A stretch of DNA of 64,000 bases from Glandiceps talaboti (Eukaryota; Hemichordata; Enteropneusta; Spengelidae), in the NCBI RefSeq assembly GCF_964340395.1, contig NC_135559.1, positions 913,501 through 977,500 on the forward strand. The letters are read 5' to 3'. Below the pieces are notes generated by a model. It was not told the origin of the DNA. It saw only the letters and a list, made by a program, of their open reading frames with translations, and made no database searches. Below, one piece after another: positions 11,531 to 22,097 of the stretch (the stretch's first letter is position 1; each line of letters starts with the position of its first letter). The translations under genes were made by a program, and so were the position numbers.

Positions 11531-12243
11531 AAACTTGTTACAAGGTTCAATGTTAAGATAAATGCATACTGCTATCGTAACTACTAGACAAATGGTTAAC
11601 TTGCTTATTTCTAAATGATCCTACAGCCCACACAGTGGTACGTTGAACTTCAACTTTGTTACATGACACCTTCAGTGGGCACAGTAGGGTTAAACACCAC
11701 AATTAGAACAAATTATAAACAACTTTTCAAAAATCTGTGTAGTGTGTGATGACTGGGGACTTCCATTGTTTACACTATCTTGATTACAGGGTGATTATAT
11801 CTGAAAAACAGAGGCACAGCTATCACCCACTTGTTTAGTCTACCCTATTGACCAATGCAAGTTTTAGTTTCTCTTTATCTTAGTTTTGCCTTCCATAATA
11901 GTAAGTCAACTGACTAAAACTGTATGCTTATCCTGTAACAGCTGTAAAGTTGAAGTCATTATGTCACATACAGGGAATTGTTAGATTAATTAGATTCACT
12001 GGCTAACTTTATTAAGTTACAATAAAGTTCAGTGACCTCTAGATGCAATTATATTATCAGTATTTGAATGGAATTCAAAGTCAAGCTATAACCTCAATTT
12101 CTGATCAAATTATGCTAATCCTCAGTTTCCTCTCTATAAAAGATAGAAATCTTCATTTTGGGTCAGAATAGTAAAAAAAAATCTGTTTTATTTTAAGTCA
12201 CTACATAATAAGGGATAGAGGGAGCACTTCATTTTGGTGTGTA
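11531..12243. other. Unassigned spacer
   Basis: No recognisable gene. GGAGCACTTCATTTTGGTG at 12222-12240 is echoed as GGAGAGCTCTTCATTTTGGTG near 12930, flanking the inverted-repeat element. Confidence 0.35.
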
Positions 12244-12638
12244 ATTCTCGCTACCTGCAATACAATTCTACACATCACTGTGGAGTCAAATGGAACGAAG
12301 TCGCGCGACAACGCGTTCTAATGTCGACAACTACACTTCCGGTCGGCTATGCTAATACACAGGAATGTTTCTTTCCCATTTTCAGTTGTAGACATCTCTT
12401 ATAATTTTGCTCTGGAAAGATACTGTACATATTTAAATTTCCCACCTCCATAATTATATGAGCTTAAAACTTGCGTTTATCTTATTTGTTACAAATTAAA
12501 CTGTTTGGAAGAAACATTCACGTGTATTGACATAGGCGACCAGAAGTGTAGGTGTCGACAAATGCAAGCGCGGTCGCGAGACTGCATTCCATTTGACTCC
12601 TTAGCGATGCATAGAATTGTATTGCAGATAGCGAGAAT
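12244..12638. mobile_element. 395-bp inverted-repeat element with TA target site (MITE)
   Basis: Terminal inverted repeats of about 110 bp, possibly up to about 145 bp. The left end starts ATTCTCGCTACCTGCAATAC and the right end finishes with GTATTGCAGATAGCGAGAAT. Matching blocks continue inward: GGAGTCAAATGGAA, GTCGCGCGAC against GTCTCGCGAC, GTCGACAACTACACTTCCGG against GTCGACACCTACACTTCTGG, and AATACAC...GAATGTTTCTT. A TA dinucleotide flanks both ends (12242-12243 and 12639-12640), as expected for Tc1/mariner-type insertion. No transposase is present, so it is non-autonomous. It is richer in CpG than its surroundings, which suggests a fairly recent arrival in a CpG-depleted region. Confidence 0.85.
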
Positions 12639-12640
12639 TA

Positions 12641-13274
12641 GAAATTAATGTCTGTCATTGGTCCATGCAAACCTGCCATGTTGAATGTTGCATCATGGGA
12701 AATGTGATAATAAATACTAATAAATTAGTATTGTAAACAATGTTGATACAATGTTCGTAACCACAAATAATCAATTCATAGTCACCCTGACCCCTGTGGG
12801 AGGTGTATTCTATTGGTAGCTCCAGATTAGATAACCACTGATAGATTAACCACTGATAAACCCATAGTCCTTTGCATCTGAGCATGCTCAGTCTGGATTG
12901 CAAGTTCCTTATTAGGACACATTTGGGGTAGGAGAGCTCTTCATTTTGGTGAATCAAAAACATTTACTGCATGTGTCATTATTGTGTCAAATTGGCCAAG
13001 AAGACAGTAATGGATGCTGAGTTGTATATTTGACTATATATATATTATGAGTTTCTTGTCATATTCTTGTTCCTCTATCAGCCTGTGTAGTTGTCTACTG
13101 ATAAGTTTGCCTTTGTAAGCTAGGTTATTATACTGGCTCAGTTTTTTGCTTATATGATCTTACTTTCATTTGTGAAAAACTAACATTTTTAGTGATACAA
13201 TTCTCAAATCAACTATATTGCATTTATAGGTTCTCTGTTGTAATTACTTTTTCTCTCTCTTCTTGTTTTTTCAG
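12641..13274. other. Spacer leading into a splice acceptor
   Basis: No gene recognised. A 102-residue minus-strand frame (12655-12963) shows no family signature. A small palindrome, AATACTAATAAATTAGTATT, lies at about 12713. The last 40 bases form a long pyrimidine-rich tract ending TTTTTTCAG. Confidence 0.35.
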
Positions 13275-13320
13275 AATTGATTTGAGATGCAAGTTCCTGA
13301 AATACAAAAATCAAATACAG
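13275..13320 (+). CDS. Candidate 46-nt internal or first coding exon
   Basis: Seen: a strong acceptor (pyrimidine tract ending TTGTTTTTTCAG), 46 nt, then a near-consensus donor, ACAG followed by GTAAGTTT. Two frames are open. One spans the whole exon and reads IDLRCKFLKYKNQIQ, entering in phase 2 and leaving in phase 0. The other starts at an internal ATG and reads MQVPEIQKSNT, leaving in phase 1. Neither joins in phase to the headpiece-like exon at 21126, so at least one more exon would be needed if both belong to one gene. No family recognised. The splice signals are the best pair in the left half of the window. Coding status is inferred; a non-coding exon is also possible. Confidence 0.4.
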
Positions 13321-13540
13321 GTAAGTTTAACTTTGCAATGATTGATGCTTATATTAATTTCAAAAATGAATATTCACGGACTCTGGGTTTATAATAACAT
13401 ACACCAAGTCTGTTGGTGAAAATTAATATTCATGGACTCTGGGTTCATTCTTAGTAATGAAATTTCTACTCACAGTCAAAAAGTTTCTTGAAAGAGAATC
13501 CCAAATTTTTGCTGACATTGTCAGGAGTTTCTACACCTAT

Positions 13541-13891
13541 GCAACAACAGTGTGGGAGTGTGTACTATGTTAACTGTGAGGACTGTAACTTTGACTATAT
13601 TCGTGAGACGGCTTGACCACTGGGTACTCGCCTAAAAGAAGATATCAGCAGTCATCAACTGTTATCAGCAGTAGGAGAACACCTGAAGAAGTCACAACAT
13701 AATTGTGATATGAAGAATGTCAAAATCTTGGATAAGGAAGAACAACTTTACAGATGCAGATTGAAGGAAGCCATATTCACCAACGGAAGCCCACCCTAAA
13801 CCAGGATGCAGGCATTGAGATCCCACCTGTTTCTCTCAAGCTCATTTCAAGTGTCTCTTCTGAAACATGTGACAATAGTTCATTATAGTAC
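13541..13891 (+). pseudogene. Penelope-like retroelement remnant, GIY-YIG endonuclease end
   Basis: The frame from 13541 resembles the C-terminal GIY-YIG nuclease of Penelope-like elements: GSVYYVNCEDC, then DYIRETA, then PLGTRLKED, SAVGEHLKKSQHN, VKILDKEEQLYRCRLKEAI, and after a frame change RKPTLNQDAG. A TGA breaks it at 13615-13617. Another stop plus a one-base shift near 13780 separates KEAI from RKPTLNQDAG. The reverse transcriptase is absent, consistent with the 5'-truncation common in these elements. It is non-functional. Two similar copies of ATTCA(C/T)GGACTCTGGGTT lie just upstream (about 13372 and 13428). Confidence 0.75.
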
Positions 13892-13941
13892 ACCATGACA
13901 ATGCTGATGAGATGACAGCAAAAATGTAAGATTCACTTTCA

Positions 13942-14288
13942 AGAAATGTTATGACATTATTGTCTGTTTGTTTGTCCCTCAGTCTCGCTATTTGTTTGAA
14001 GTGTTTCTCTGGATGAGTAGAAATTTCCATTACTATATTATCGGTATATTACTTTCCATCTTAAAGAATATTTATCAAATACATAAAGCATACATCATCC
14101 TTTGAAGATGATGTCTTTGTGTACATTATTCTCTGTTTGTCTGTTTGTCTGTCCCTCAATCTCACTATTTGTTTGAAGTGTTTCTCTGTATCATTAAAAT
14201 CAATTGGATAGAATACTTTCCTCAGTCTTGCTATCTGTTTGAAGTGTTTCTCTGTATCATAAAAATCAATTGGATAGAATTACTTTGA
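13942..14288 (+). repeat. Three imperfect copies of an about 75-100-bp unit
   Basis: CTCTGTTTGTCTGTTTGTC, TCCCTCA(G/A)TCTC(G/A)CTATTTG and TTTGAAGTGTTTCTCTG recur at about 13942-14040, 14118-14215 and 14216-14288. The last two copies also share ATCAATTGGATAGAAT. The cluster directly follows the Penelope-like remnant and could be its 3' non-coding tail. Confidence 0.7.
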
Positions 14289-14881
14289 TTCAACAAAAGT
14301 AGTATGCCATGTGCAAGCTACTACTACATAGCTCTCCAACCTATCCACCTCCAGTCCCTTTCAACCATCATCTGGCAGCTGACCTGATCAACACACTATA
14401 GGGATCCTACTTCTATATCCGGTTTCATTCTGCCACCAGGTGCACCACGTTCATACCATTGTATGAATGTCACTGACCAGATCAGTACTGTCCTTTACCT
14501 AACACAAAAGTCCTTTATTAAAGTAAGGCAAATTTATCATTTAAGTTTTGAAACCATGCATGCATGTTATATAAAATTGTGACATTTTCATATGAAATCA
14601 TGAATTTTTGCATTTTCCCATAAATCTTAGCCAAGTAGAATTATGTGCTATAATTTCATATAATGTATGACTTGACATAAAATAACAAATATAAAATGAT
14701 ATATTGCTTTACAGCTTTTCTTAACTTTACCATTCTGATTTGTGATACATGTATATCATTTTTTTGATTCTCTGTTAGTTTATATACATGTATCACCATG
14801 GCAGTTTACATAGTATTACTAGCAGGAGATTCAAATTAATGTGAGAATGCAAAGTGACAGTGTACAATCATTGTACCGTGA
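14289..14881. other. Unassigned AT-rich spacer
   Basis: Nothing coding recognised. The tail merges into the degenerate tandem repeats that follow. Confidence 0.35.
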
Positions 14882-16100
14882 TATTTAGAAATGAAACATA
14901 GAAAACCAAATTTGTATGACATATGGTATGTTCCAGTGGTATCAGTAACTAGCAGTATGCCATGGATCAGTCTTGGAATGTAAGATCATGACAAAATAAA
15001 GATTGTACCACTTTTATAAGTCATATTTAGAAATGAAACGTAGAAAACCAAATTTATATGACATGTGGTATGTTCCATTGTATCAATAAATGTCTCAAGT
15101 ATTTCATATTTACGTCATAAACAGTGTGTATATTTTATTTTGTATTTATTTATTTTAATATCTGTTTAATGTATGGAACCGTAATTTCCTCTACGTAAGA
15201 TAATAAAGTTTTCTTGTATCTTGTAAGTAACTATCAGTTTGCAATGGATGACAGTCTTAGAATGTAAAATGACACAAAAAATATATCTTACCACTTTTAT
15301 AAGTCATGTTTAGAAATAAAACATAAAAAAAAAAAAAATTTGTATGACGTGTGTATGTCAGTAAGGATCCGTTGATATCAATAAATGTCTTAAGTAACTA
15401 GTAGTTTGCTATACATGACAATCTTGGAATGTAAAATGACAAAATAAAGATTTTACCACTTTTATATTTAGAAATAAAACATAGAAAACTAAATTTATAT
15501 GACAGGTGGTATGTTTCATTGTACCAATAAATGTCTTAAGTAACTAGCAGTTTGCTATACATGTACATGACAATCTTGGAATGTAAAATGACGAAATAAA
15601 GATTTTACCACTTTTATATTTAGAAATAAAACATAGAAAACCAAATTTGTATGACAGGTGGTATGTTTCATTGGTACCAATAAATGTCTGAAGTAACTAG
15701 CAGTTTGCTATACATGACAGTCTTGGAATTTAAAATGATCACTTTTATATTTAGAAATGAAACACAGAAAACCAAATTTTTATGACAGGTGGTATGTTAA
15801 TAAATGATTAGTACATATGTATCTTGTGTACATGGAACTATGTGTGTTGTGAATATAATGACATATGATATATTGGTCTTAGAATACAAAGTGACAAAGA
15901 TCAGCATACCATTTTTATAAATGATACTTAGGAATATAACATAGTATTTGTATGACATGGGGTATGTTTGCTAATAATGTCTAGCAGTACATGTATGTGT
16001 ACTGTGAATATAAGCCAATCAATCCTTAAGTACACGATGACACAAAATATAGATCTTATTGCCACCTTTATCAATGTTATTTAGAAATGTAAGACAGAAA
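14882..16100 (+). repeat. Degenerate tandem repeat of about 120-280 bp
   Basis: Successive units start with ATTTAGAAATGAAACATAGA and contain AAACCAAATTTGTATGACA, GGTATGTTCCATTG, CAATAAATGTCTTAAGTAAC, TAGCAGTTTGCTATACATGA and CTTGGAATGTAAAATGACA. I count about eight unit starts, near 14882, 15028, 15305, 15467, 15625, 15748, 15925 and 16079. Units vary in length through indels. The array is old, with many substitutions. Repeated AATAAA strings here are part of the unit, not poly(A) signals of genes. Confidence 0.8.
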
Positions 16101-16107
16101 ACCCAAT

Positions 16108-16370
16108 GGGGTTGTCGGTGGCCGAATGGTTAAACCACTTGCCTCTTACCGCTGCGGTCGGGGTTTGAACCCCATTCAGGGTTTGATTAAATTTACCACG
16201 CTGCAAATAAGAAGAATGTCGTTCAGTTTGACTGTACAGAACAATGCAGGTTTCCCCCGGGTGTTCTGGTTTCCTCCTGCATTAACACTGAATCCATGAG
16301 GGATGGCAAGTGTCTATATACTTACAAAAAGAACTATCCAGTATAAATAAAGATTATTATTGTCATTATT
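16108..16370 (+). mobile_element. tRNA-derived SINE
   Basis: The 5' head carries an RNA polymerase III A box (TGGCCGAATGGTTA, about 16119) and B box (GGGTTTGAACCCC, about 16161) at tRNA-like spacing. A conserved-looking body follows, with GTTTCCCCCGGGTGTTCTGG and TTTCCTCCTGCATTAACACT. The tail ends in AATAAAGATTATTATTGTC. The A box resembles tRNA-Ser/Leu, but the head does not fold as a full tRNA, so this is a SINE and not a tRNA gene. Similar CTCCGGTTTCCTCC-type cores are known from SINEs of several animal phyla. Confidence 0.85.
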
Positions 16371-16932
16371 ATGTGTATGACATGTTGCATATGAGTAATG
16401 GTCCATTGGTATCTATAAATAACTGCTGATGAAGTCCTTAGTGAAAGGATGAAAGCATTAGAGACAGTTTTTGGAAACTGTCTGTGAAAATTTTAAACTA
16501 CATATCACTGTTTTTACTAAAGGTTAGGAATCCTGATAACAGAGAGGAGGAATTTTGTAAAATTGTCATAAATTACCATGATTTCATAATTTTGTTTATA
16601 GGGAACTCTGATAAAATACTAGTCTAGGTCCTGACATGGACCGTATTACATATTATGGGATAGAGATGAAGTAATATGTAATATGGTCCCTGTCAGGACC
16701 TAGACTAATATATATAAGTGGTTTATTTACCCAAGCATAAAATATGATTACAAAATAATGGTTACATAAAACAAGATAGAGAAGAGTAAATGGGGGAGTC
16801 AAGAAATAGCTTACAGCTAGTCTAGCCTGATCCCAGACATTGTACATTGCGATTGAAAACAATAAGAGGGTTCAGTCATTAAGGGGACTGAAAACACAAC
16901 TGGGAGAAAAAAAAAATATATCACACATACCG
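16371..16932. other. Spacer containing small hairpins
   Basis: Holds AGACAGTTTTTGGAAACTGTCT at about 16462 (9-bp stem) and the larger hairpin annotated separately. No gene recognised. Confidence 0.4.
16621..16706. repeat. 35-bp near-perfect hairpin (MITE-like)
   Basis: The left arm 16621-16655 begins AGTCTAGGTCCTGACATGGA. It pairs with 16672-16706, which ends GTCAGGACCTAGACT, with two mismatches in 35 and a 16-nt loop. It could be a short foldback element; target-site duplications are not evident. Confidence 0.8.
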
Positions 16933-16981
16933 GTACATATACATATACATATACATATACATTATACATATACATATACAT

Positions 16982-17080
<99 letters not shown>

Positions 17081-17128
17081 ATACATATACATATACATAT
17101 ACATATACACATACACATACATATACAT

Positions 17129-17166
<38 letters not shown>

Positions 17167-17233
17167 ATACATATACATATACATATACATTATACATATA
17201 CATGTACATATACATGTACATATACATATACAT

Positions 17234-17270
<37 letters not shown>

Positions 17271-17318
17271 GTACATATACATATACATGTACATATACAT
17301 ATACATATACATGTACAC
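16933..17318 (+). repeat. (TATACA)n microsatellite
   Basis: About 385 bp of ATACAT/ATATAC repeats with interruptions by ATTATAC and ACATGTAC. The 162-residue plus-strand frame across it (IHIHIH/YIYIYI) is a by-product. Confidence 0.97.
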
Positions 17319-17352
17319 ACAAAAATGAAATGAAATACTTACAATATAGGAG

Positions 17353-17890
17353 ATGAAGGTAGATTTTAACTTTATTCAGAAGACTAATATGCAATATACT
17401 AATATACAGAGTGTAGTGACTACTAGTGTATACATGTACTGTAGACTTGATGTATACAGATGGTCAGGCAAAAGATATAATCAACAAATAAAAGTTGGTG
17501 TATATTATTTGATGTTGAAAATATACACTCCTTTATAGTTGACATTAAAACATGTATTGTAATATGACACCATTGGCAAGAGTTTGCATTTTATAGGAAA
17601 GATTTCTGTTAGAGCTGTAAGAGAAAACACACATCAGACTTTGTTAAACAGCTGTTTGAAATCAAGATGTTGAGACATACACGTACTCAAGAAATAAGAG
17701 TTGGTATAAAGTATGTTGTGAGTGTACAGACCTAGTTAAAACAAAAACTGTAATATGACACACACGTTGTGCAAGAGTTTTCTAGTTTGTAGGAAATATT
17801 TTAGGTCTCTAAAATTTAATGAAAATATACATGTACTGATGTAGATGTCAAACTTTTGTGAAACAGCTGTAAGAAATCAACTCGTAGGAC
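17353..17890 (+). repeat. Degenerate about 200-bp direct repeats
   Basis: CTGTAATATGACAC...GCAAGAGTTT...TAGGAAA...AAACAGCTGT...GAAATCAA occurs at about 17555-17663 and again at about 17748-17880. Flanking AATAA(A/G)AGTTGGT blocks at about 17485 and 17693 are also shared. At least two, perhaps three, old units. The 61-residue frame at 17353-17538 is not supported as coding. Confidence 0.6.
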
Positions 17891-18007
17891 ATGTCCTCAA
17901 TACAAGTCAAGGTTTCCTAGGGTCATAAGTTGTGTGAAGGTTGATGGTAAAACAATAACAGGTTGTGCTGAATCAGTAGATATCTGATTTTACATGAAGG
18001 TAGATGA

Positions 18008-18568
18008 AGTCATTGCCATGAAGTGACCTCAACACGGATTATGATGGAGAGCCTTGTCAGTGATTGCAATGCAATGACCTCATCACAGACTGCCTTGGAG
18101 GGCCATTTAACTGCAAGGCAGTGACCTGATCATAGACTGCCTTGGACTGCCATGTAACTACAAGGCAGTGACCACATCAAAGACTGCCTTGGACTGCCAT
18201 GTAACTGCAAGGCAGTGACCTCAAAACAAACCATGTTGTAAGGGCATGTAATCGCAATGGTTTGATCTCATCATAGACTACATTGGAGGGCGATGTAATA
18301 GCTAGTATGCAGTAACTTGAACACAGACCATGCTAGCTGGCCTAGGCCTGTGATTGCAAGGTATTGAACTCAACATAGACCCATATTGGGGGCCCATGTA
18401 ATTGCACTGGCAGTGACCTCAACACAGACTGTATTGGTGGGCCATGTAATTGTAACGGCAGTGACCCAAACAGACTTTGTTGGTGGGGTAATTGCAACAC
18501 AGTGACCTCAGCACAGACCATGTTGGCAGGCCATGTAATTGCAACTTGCAGTGACCCAAACAGAGACC
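18008..18568 (+). repeat. Degenerate 47-60-bp tandem repeat, about 11 units
   Basis: Units contain ACAGACTGCCTTGGA, GGCCATGTAA(T/C)TGCAA and GGCAGTGACCTCA. The two most similar units (about 18131-18225) are 47 bp long. The 89-residue minus-strand frame at 18342-18611 comes from this array. Confidence 0.85.
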
Positions 18569-19248
18569 ATTTTATGTCTATTTCATAGTTATTACAACAT
18601 TGATGTATCATATTCCAATTTGACTATCACACTACAAGCTATATGCTATTATTAGATTCCCTAACTGAGATCATTCACAGATGGTCATGGCACCCTGCCA
18701 AGTCTCAGTGTTGGACATCTGCCTTCTGACTTTCAGTATTTTCAGCCTACTCTACATGTATCTCTCTACTTTGATTTCTCCATTCAGGGTATCCCTGTTG
18801 AGAATTCTCCCAGCTATGTACATTTGTAACTTCACAATCTGTGGTTTTTGTTTTTACATATTCAAGTTTTCACCAATATTTTGTCATTTTTTCAAACCAA
18901 TCAGTTTGAAGGTGTAATTTTCAAACAACATTAATTTTTTGCCATTGATAGCAATGTAAGTGGTTTGACAGTAAAGAAAAAAACAACAGATCACAATGTA
19001 CATGTTAGTCTGGGTACGTGGTCTAACCACAGTGAAGGTATAAATGGTAAGGATACTGTATAGGAAGTAGACTATGTACATGTAAACAGACTAGTAGGTT
19101 ACATCATTACATGTACTGCAAACTATGGAAGGAATTAGAAAGTAGAAGAGGAGCCACAAGGATAAGATATTTTCCATTCTTTGTTGGGAATCAACTTTTT
19201 GTATAACTCTGCCAAACAGCTGTTTTTCTCCACCAAATTTTAATCATA
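18569..19248. other. Spacer with one hydrophobic short frame
   Basis: After TTCACAG at 18680 a plus-strand frame (18681-18917, 78 codons) is rich in Leu, Ile, Phe and Cys. It has no donor and no recognisable motif. I treat it as chance until transcripts say otherwise. Confidence 0.25.
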
Positions 19249-19572
19249 AAAAAAAATTGTTTGGTTCCAATTACATTCAAGTTTATAATAGGTGGGGGTA
19301 GGTAGATGTTATATTTTATTTTATTATATATAGTTTTTCATGTGTCAGTGTCTAGTTCAAGTTTTTCAATGTTTTCCAAATTGTCTCTATGTTGTTTATT
19401 TCTTCTCATCAGATGTATAACCATTATAGATTGGAAGAACAGTTTTATTTTGTCTTTTTAAGTTGCTGTCAGTTTCCACAAGTTGATGTCAGTTTCCACA
19501 GCCACTATTACTGACGAGACTTCGTGATTTTCGCGATTTTATTATTATTTTTCTTGAATATGTAAAAAAAAA
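19249..19572 (+). repeat. Dispersed repeat family R1, copy 2
   Basis: Same order of blocks as 1111-1399: ATTGTTTGGTTCC, ATAGGTGG(G)GGTAGGTAGAT, TTTTATTTTATTATATA, TTTATTTCTTCTCATCAGAT, GATTGGAAGAACAGTTTTAT, TTTTTAAGTTG(C/A)TGTCAGTTTCC, then TTGAATATGTAA and poly-A. An internal AGTTGATGTCAGTTTCCACA duplication is private to this copy. Ending in poly-A fits a retroposed or non-autonomous element. Confidence 0.7.
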
Positions 19573-21125
19573 CATTTACACTGACTTTGATCATCCTTCA
19601 GTGTCAGTGTTTTGAATAACAAAATTAATTTAAATAATATTTAGATGTTAAAGTAACTTCTCACTGACAGACTTGCAAAACAAACAAATTTGAATTCCTA
19701 TCAGGAAGATATTTCATATACCCAGCTTGCAGGTCAAATTGATGAAAGTTTTCTTTTACATTGTATTCCCATAATGCAGTGTGGATTTTAATGACCTGTC
19801 TAAATATTGATATCTGTTGGGATTATGTCTCATTGTGGCCTAGAATCCAGGCGATGAGGATTTTGAATTTGTTTTCCCCAAACTTCCCATCCCTGGATTC
19901 TAGGGTAGTGTCTTTGCTATCCTGATGTTTATTTGAATAGTTTATTTGTATATTACAGTTTATGTATAGTCATGATTCCAATTTCCCATTGCAATGTTAT
20001 GATAAAGCTATCATATTCTAATTGATGTATGTCCAGTCTCAATAGCCCTGAAGGAAATTATTGTCTCATACCAGCTATGGATTATTCCATAACATTAAGC
20101 TATTTCTTTGATTTTTTATGAATACTCATAATTTTTAGTATGTCAGAACATTTCTACAAAAGTTCTTGAAAAAAGTTTTTGGGATGGAGGGACTTGAAAT
20201 ACATGTACATCTATGTGAAAAGAAAATTTATAATTATCAGATATCTTTAATTTTTCAACAAAGCATGAAATATCTGAGTAATTTGCCAATGATGTTATCA
20301 ACTTTTAGTATGTCTTATATTTTAAAAGTTATTTCAGGGATGTACATAAGGGCCGGTAGCCGACAAAATCAACCACCTACTACCAAATTTCTTAACGGCT
20401 GCTTTTTCACTTCTTTGTTACCTAATTTGTATGCATTGCTTGTTACTCATGAAGTAATTGGGTTAATTGTAAAGTGTACTCTATTTTTGCATAAATGCTA
20501 ATCTCAACAGTGTGGGTGGCCATATTTTTCTCATTCAGAACACCCAAGCAATGCGTCCGCAAAAGTAGAAACATTTTTTCAGATGAAACACTCAGATATG
20601 CAAGACAGAAGTTAGAATAAATTGATTTATGATGTGAAGTGTTTGAATTGTGGCAATGATGTCACATCGTAACAGTAGGAATGTCAAATGTTTTGTAAAT
20701 GTTTGGGCATAGCCGTATGTCACATTCAGATTAATGAAGAACATGTTGAAATAAATAAAAATTGACACCCCAGAATTCTCTTTATATCATGAATAACAGT
20801 TCTTTGTGACAGAAACGAAATCATATCCTTATTTCTCACATCATCATATCTGTTTTAATGAATGTGTTGATACAAGTTTAATAATAAATTACTTTAGGAG
20901 CTAAAATTGACTGTGAAATATTGTGTTATTATTGTAATATTACCCCCTATGTTATCTTTTTATGTTGAAATGAAATACATATAAACAGATTTTACAGAGG
21001 GTCTGGTCTAAAATAGACACCTACTGTATTTGGTGCATGTGTCATCATCAATTATATGTATCCACTAATCGTCATCCATTCATGTAACAAAACTAAATAA
21101 CTGACATTTCTTGACTGTTTTACAG
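19573..21125. other. Presumed intronic or intergenic sequence
   Basis: No exon I can defend. A 111-codon plus-strand frame at 20166-20501 has no domain. After TTTTTCTCATTCAG (about 20538) a frame stays open for 37 codons (contains RNIFSDETLRYARQKLE) but has no splice donor before its stop. The final 26 bases form a good pyrimidine-rich acceptor for the next feature. Confidence 0.3.
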
Positions 21126-21206
21126 CTCTACTATATTCTACCCTGTATCAGAGTTGAAGGCAAACAAGTGTGAAGATATTCCAAAGGAGAGCATAGACAG
21201 AACAAG
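21126..21206 (+). CDS. Exon resembling the first half of a villin headpiece domain
   Basis: Seen: acceptor TTGACTGTTTTACAG, 81 nt, donor AACAAG followed by GTAGTT. One frame (entry phase 2, exit phase 2) reads FYPVSELKANKCEDIPK then ESIDRTR. The other two frames are closed. Villin headpiece domains, the C-terminal F-actin-binding modules of villin, advillin, dematin, abLIM and supervillin, begin with a pattern (F/Y)P-x(3)-L-x(n)-(L/I)P-x-(x)-(V/I)D-x(2)-R, which this fits with about one extra residue. The second half (WK-containing, ending LF) should follow in a next exon; I could not find it. Without a transcript the assignment rests on 27 residues. If right, the gene runs on the plus strand and ends to the right. 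Confidence 0.5.
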
Positions 21207-21971
21207 GTAGTTTTTGATGTGAATAGAGAATACTTGGTGTTAATAAAATCGAGGGGTACTGCCCTTCAAGTTAATGCAATATAGTTTGAAACTTAGAGGT
21301 TGATAGAATTTGTTATTCTGATGAGGATCAATGACCAGGATATATTGAAAGCTTTATACTGCAATATTCATTCATGTTTGCATGGTGTAAGTGACAGCAA
21401 TGAGGAGCACCCACAATGATGAATCAATTTAAGAGTCAGATCAAAATCTCAATGCTTTTTTCTAAGTTGAACTTCTTGTGCCATTGTAATTCATTCTCTC
21501 TACCAAGCAGATGAATCAATTTGGACAGTCAAAAACCACTTAAGTTAGTCTAGATGCTGTCCATGGCTTCGTATCTCAAGATCTCTCTTCACCCGTACAA
21601 CTCAAAGCCAGGAATAGCCTGTAGACTACATACCAATTATCCACATTGACAGTGTAGTAGCTTTGTGTTCATTTTACAGAGTTATCTGCAGTAGCTATAC
21701 ATTTTGTTAATACAGGACTTTCTAGGGATTGATTTTCTTTCCTGTCAACTTTTTATTCATTTTTCAAGAACAAAAATAAGTCCTTTTTACAGCTACTGTG
21801 TCAGTGCATTTTGCTATCAATAGAATTAGACCACATACATAAATAAGTGTACTTTTATACTAAGTCAAAAGAGTAGAATGTTAAATGTCATGTGAAATTC
21901 AGGGCAAGAAACTTTCCAAACTTTCAAACTGAAAACTTATCATATGTATATGGATCCTGGTTTGAATGTCT

Positions 21972-21973
<2 letters not shown>
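21207..21973. other. Presumed intronic sequence
   Basis: No exon recognised. TTTTACAG at about 21680 is an acceptor-like site without a matching donor. Bases 21296-21338 weakly resemble 1678-1715. Confidence 0.3.
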
Positions 21974-22035
<62 letters not shown>

Positions 22036-22054
22036 GCGTGTGTGTGCGCACGTG
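21974..22054 (+). repeat. (GT)n microsatellite
   Basis: About 28 uninterrupted GT units followed by GCGTGTGCGTGTGTGTGCGC. Alternating purine-pyrimidine sequence prone to Z-DNA. The Val/Cys frames across it are by-products. Confidence 0.98.
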
Positions 22055-22097
22055 ATAGTCTCACTTTGTATCTGTATCAGTGTATATCCAAGTGTCT

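Noticed and set aside
16108-16180. tRNA-Ser/Leu-like gene
   Set aside because: A and B boxes are present, but there is no proper acceptor stem or anticodon arm, and a SINE body with an A/T-rich tail follows.
16840-17328. 162-codon frame of His-Ile and Tyr-Ile repeats
   Set aside because: Pure product of the (TATACA)n microsatellite.
18681-18917. Hydrophobic 78-codon frame as a membrane protein exon
   Set aside because: No donor, no family, and hydrophobic composition is expected from T-rich sequence.
20539-20620. Frame after TTTTTCTCATTCAG containing RNIFSDETLRYARQKLE
   Set aside because: No splice donor before the stop and no recognisable domain; could only be a terminal exon, for which nothing else speaks.
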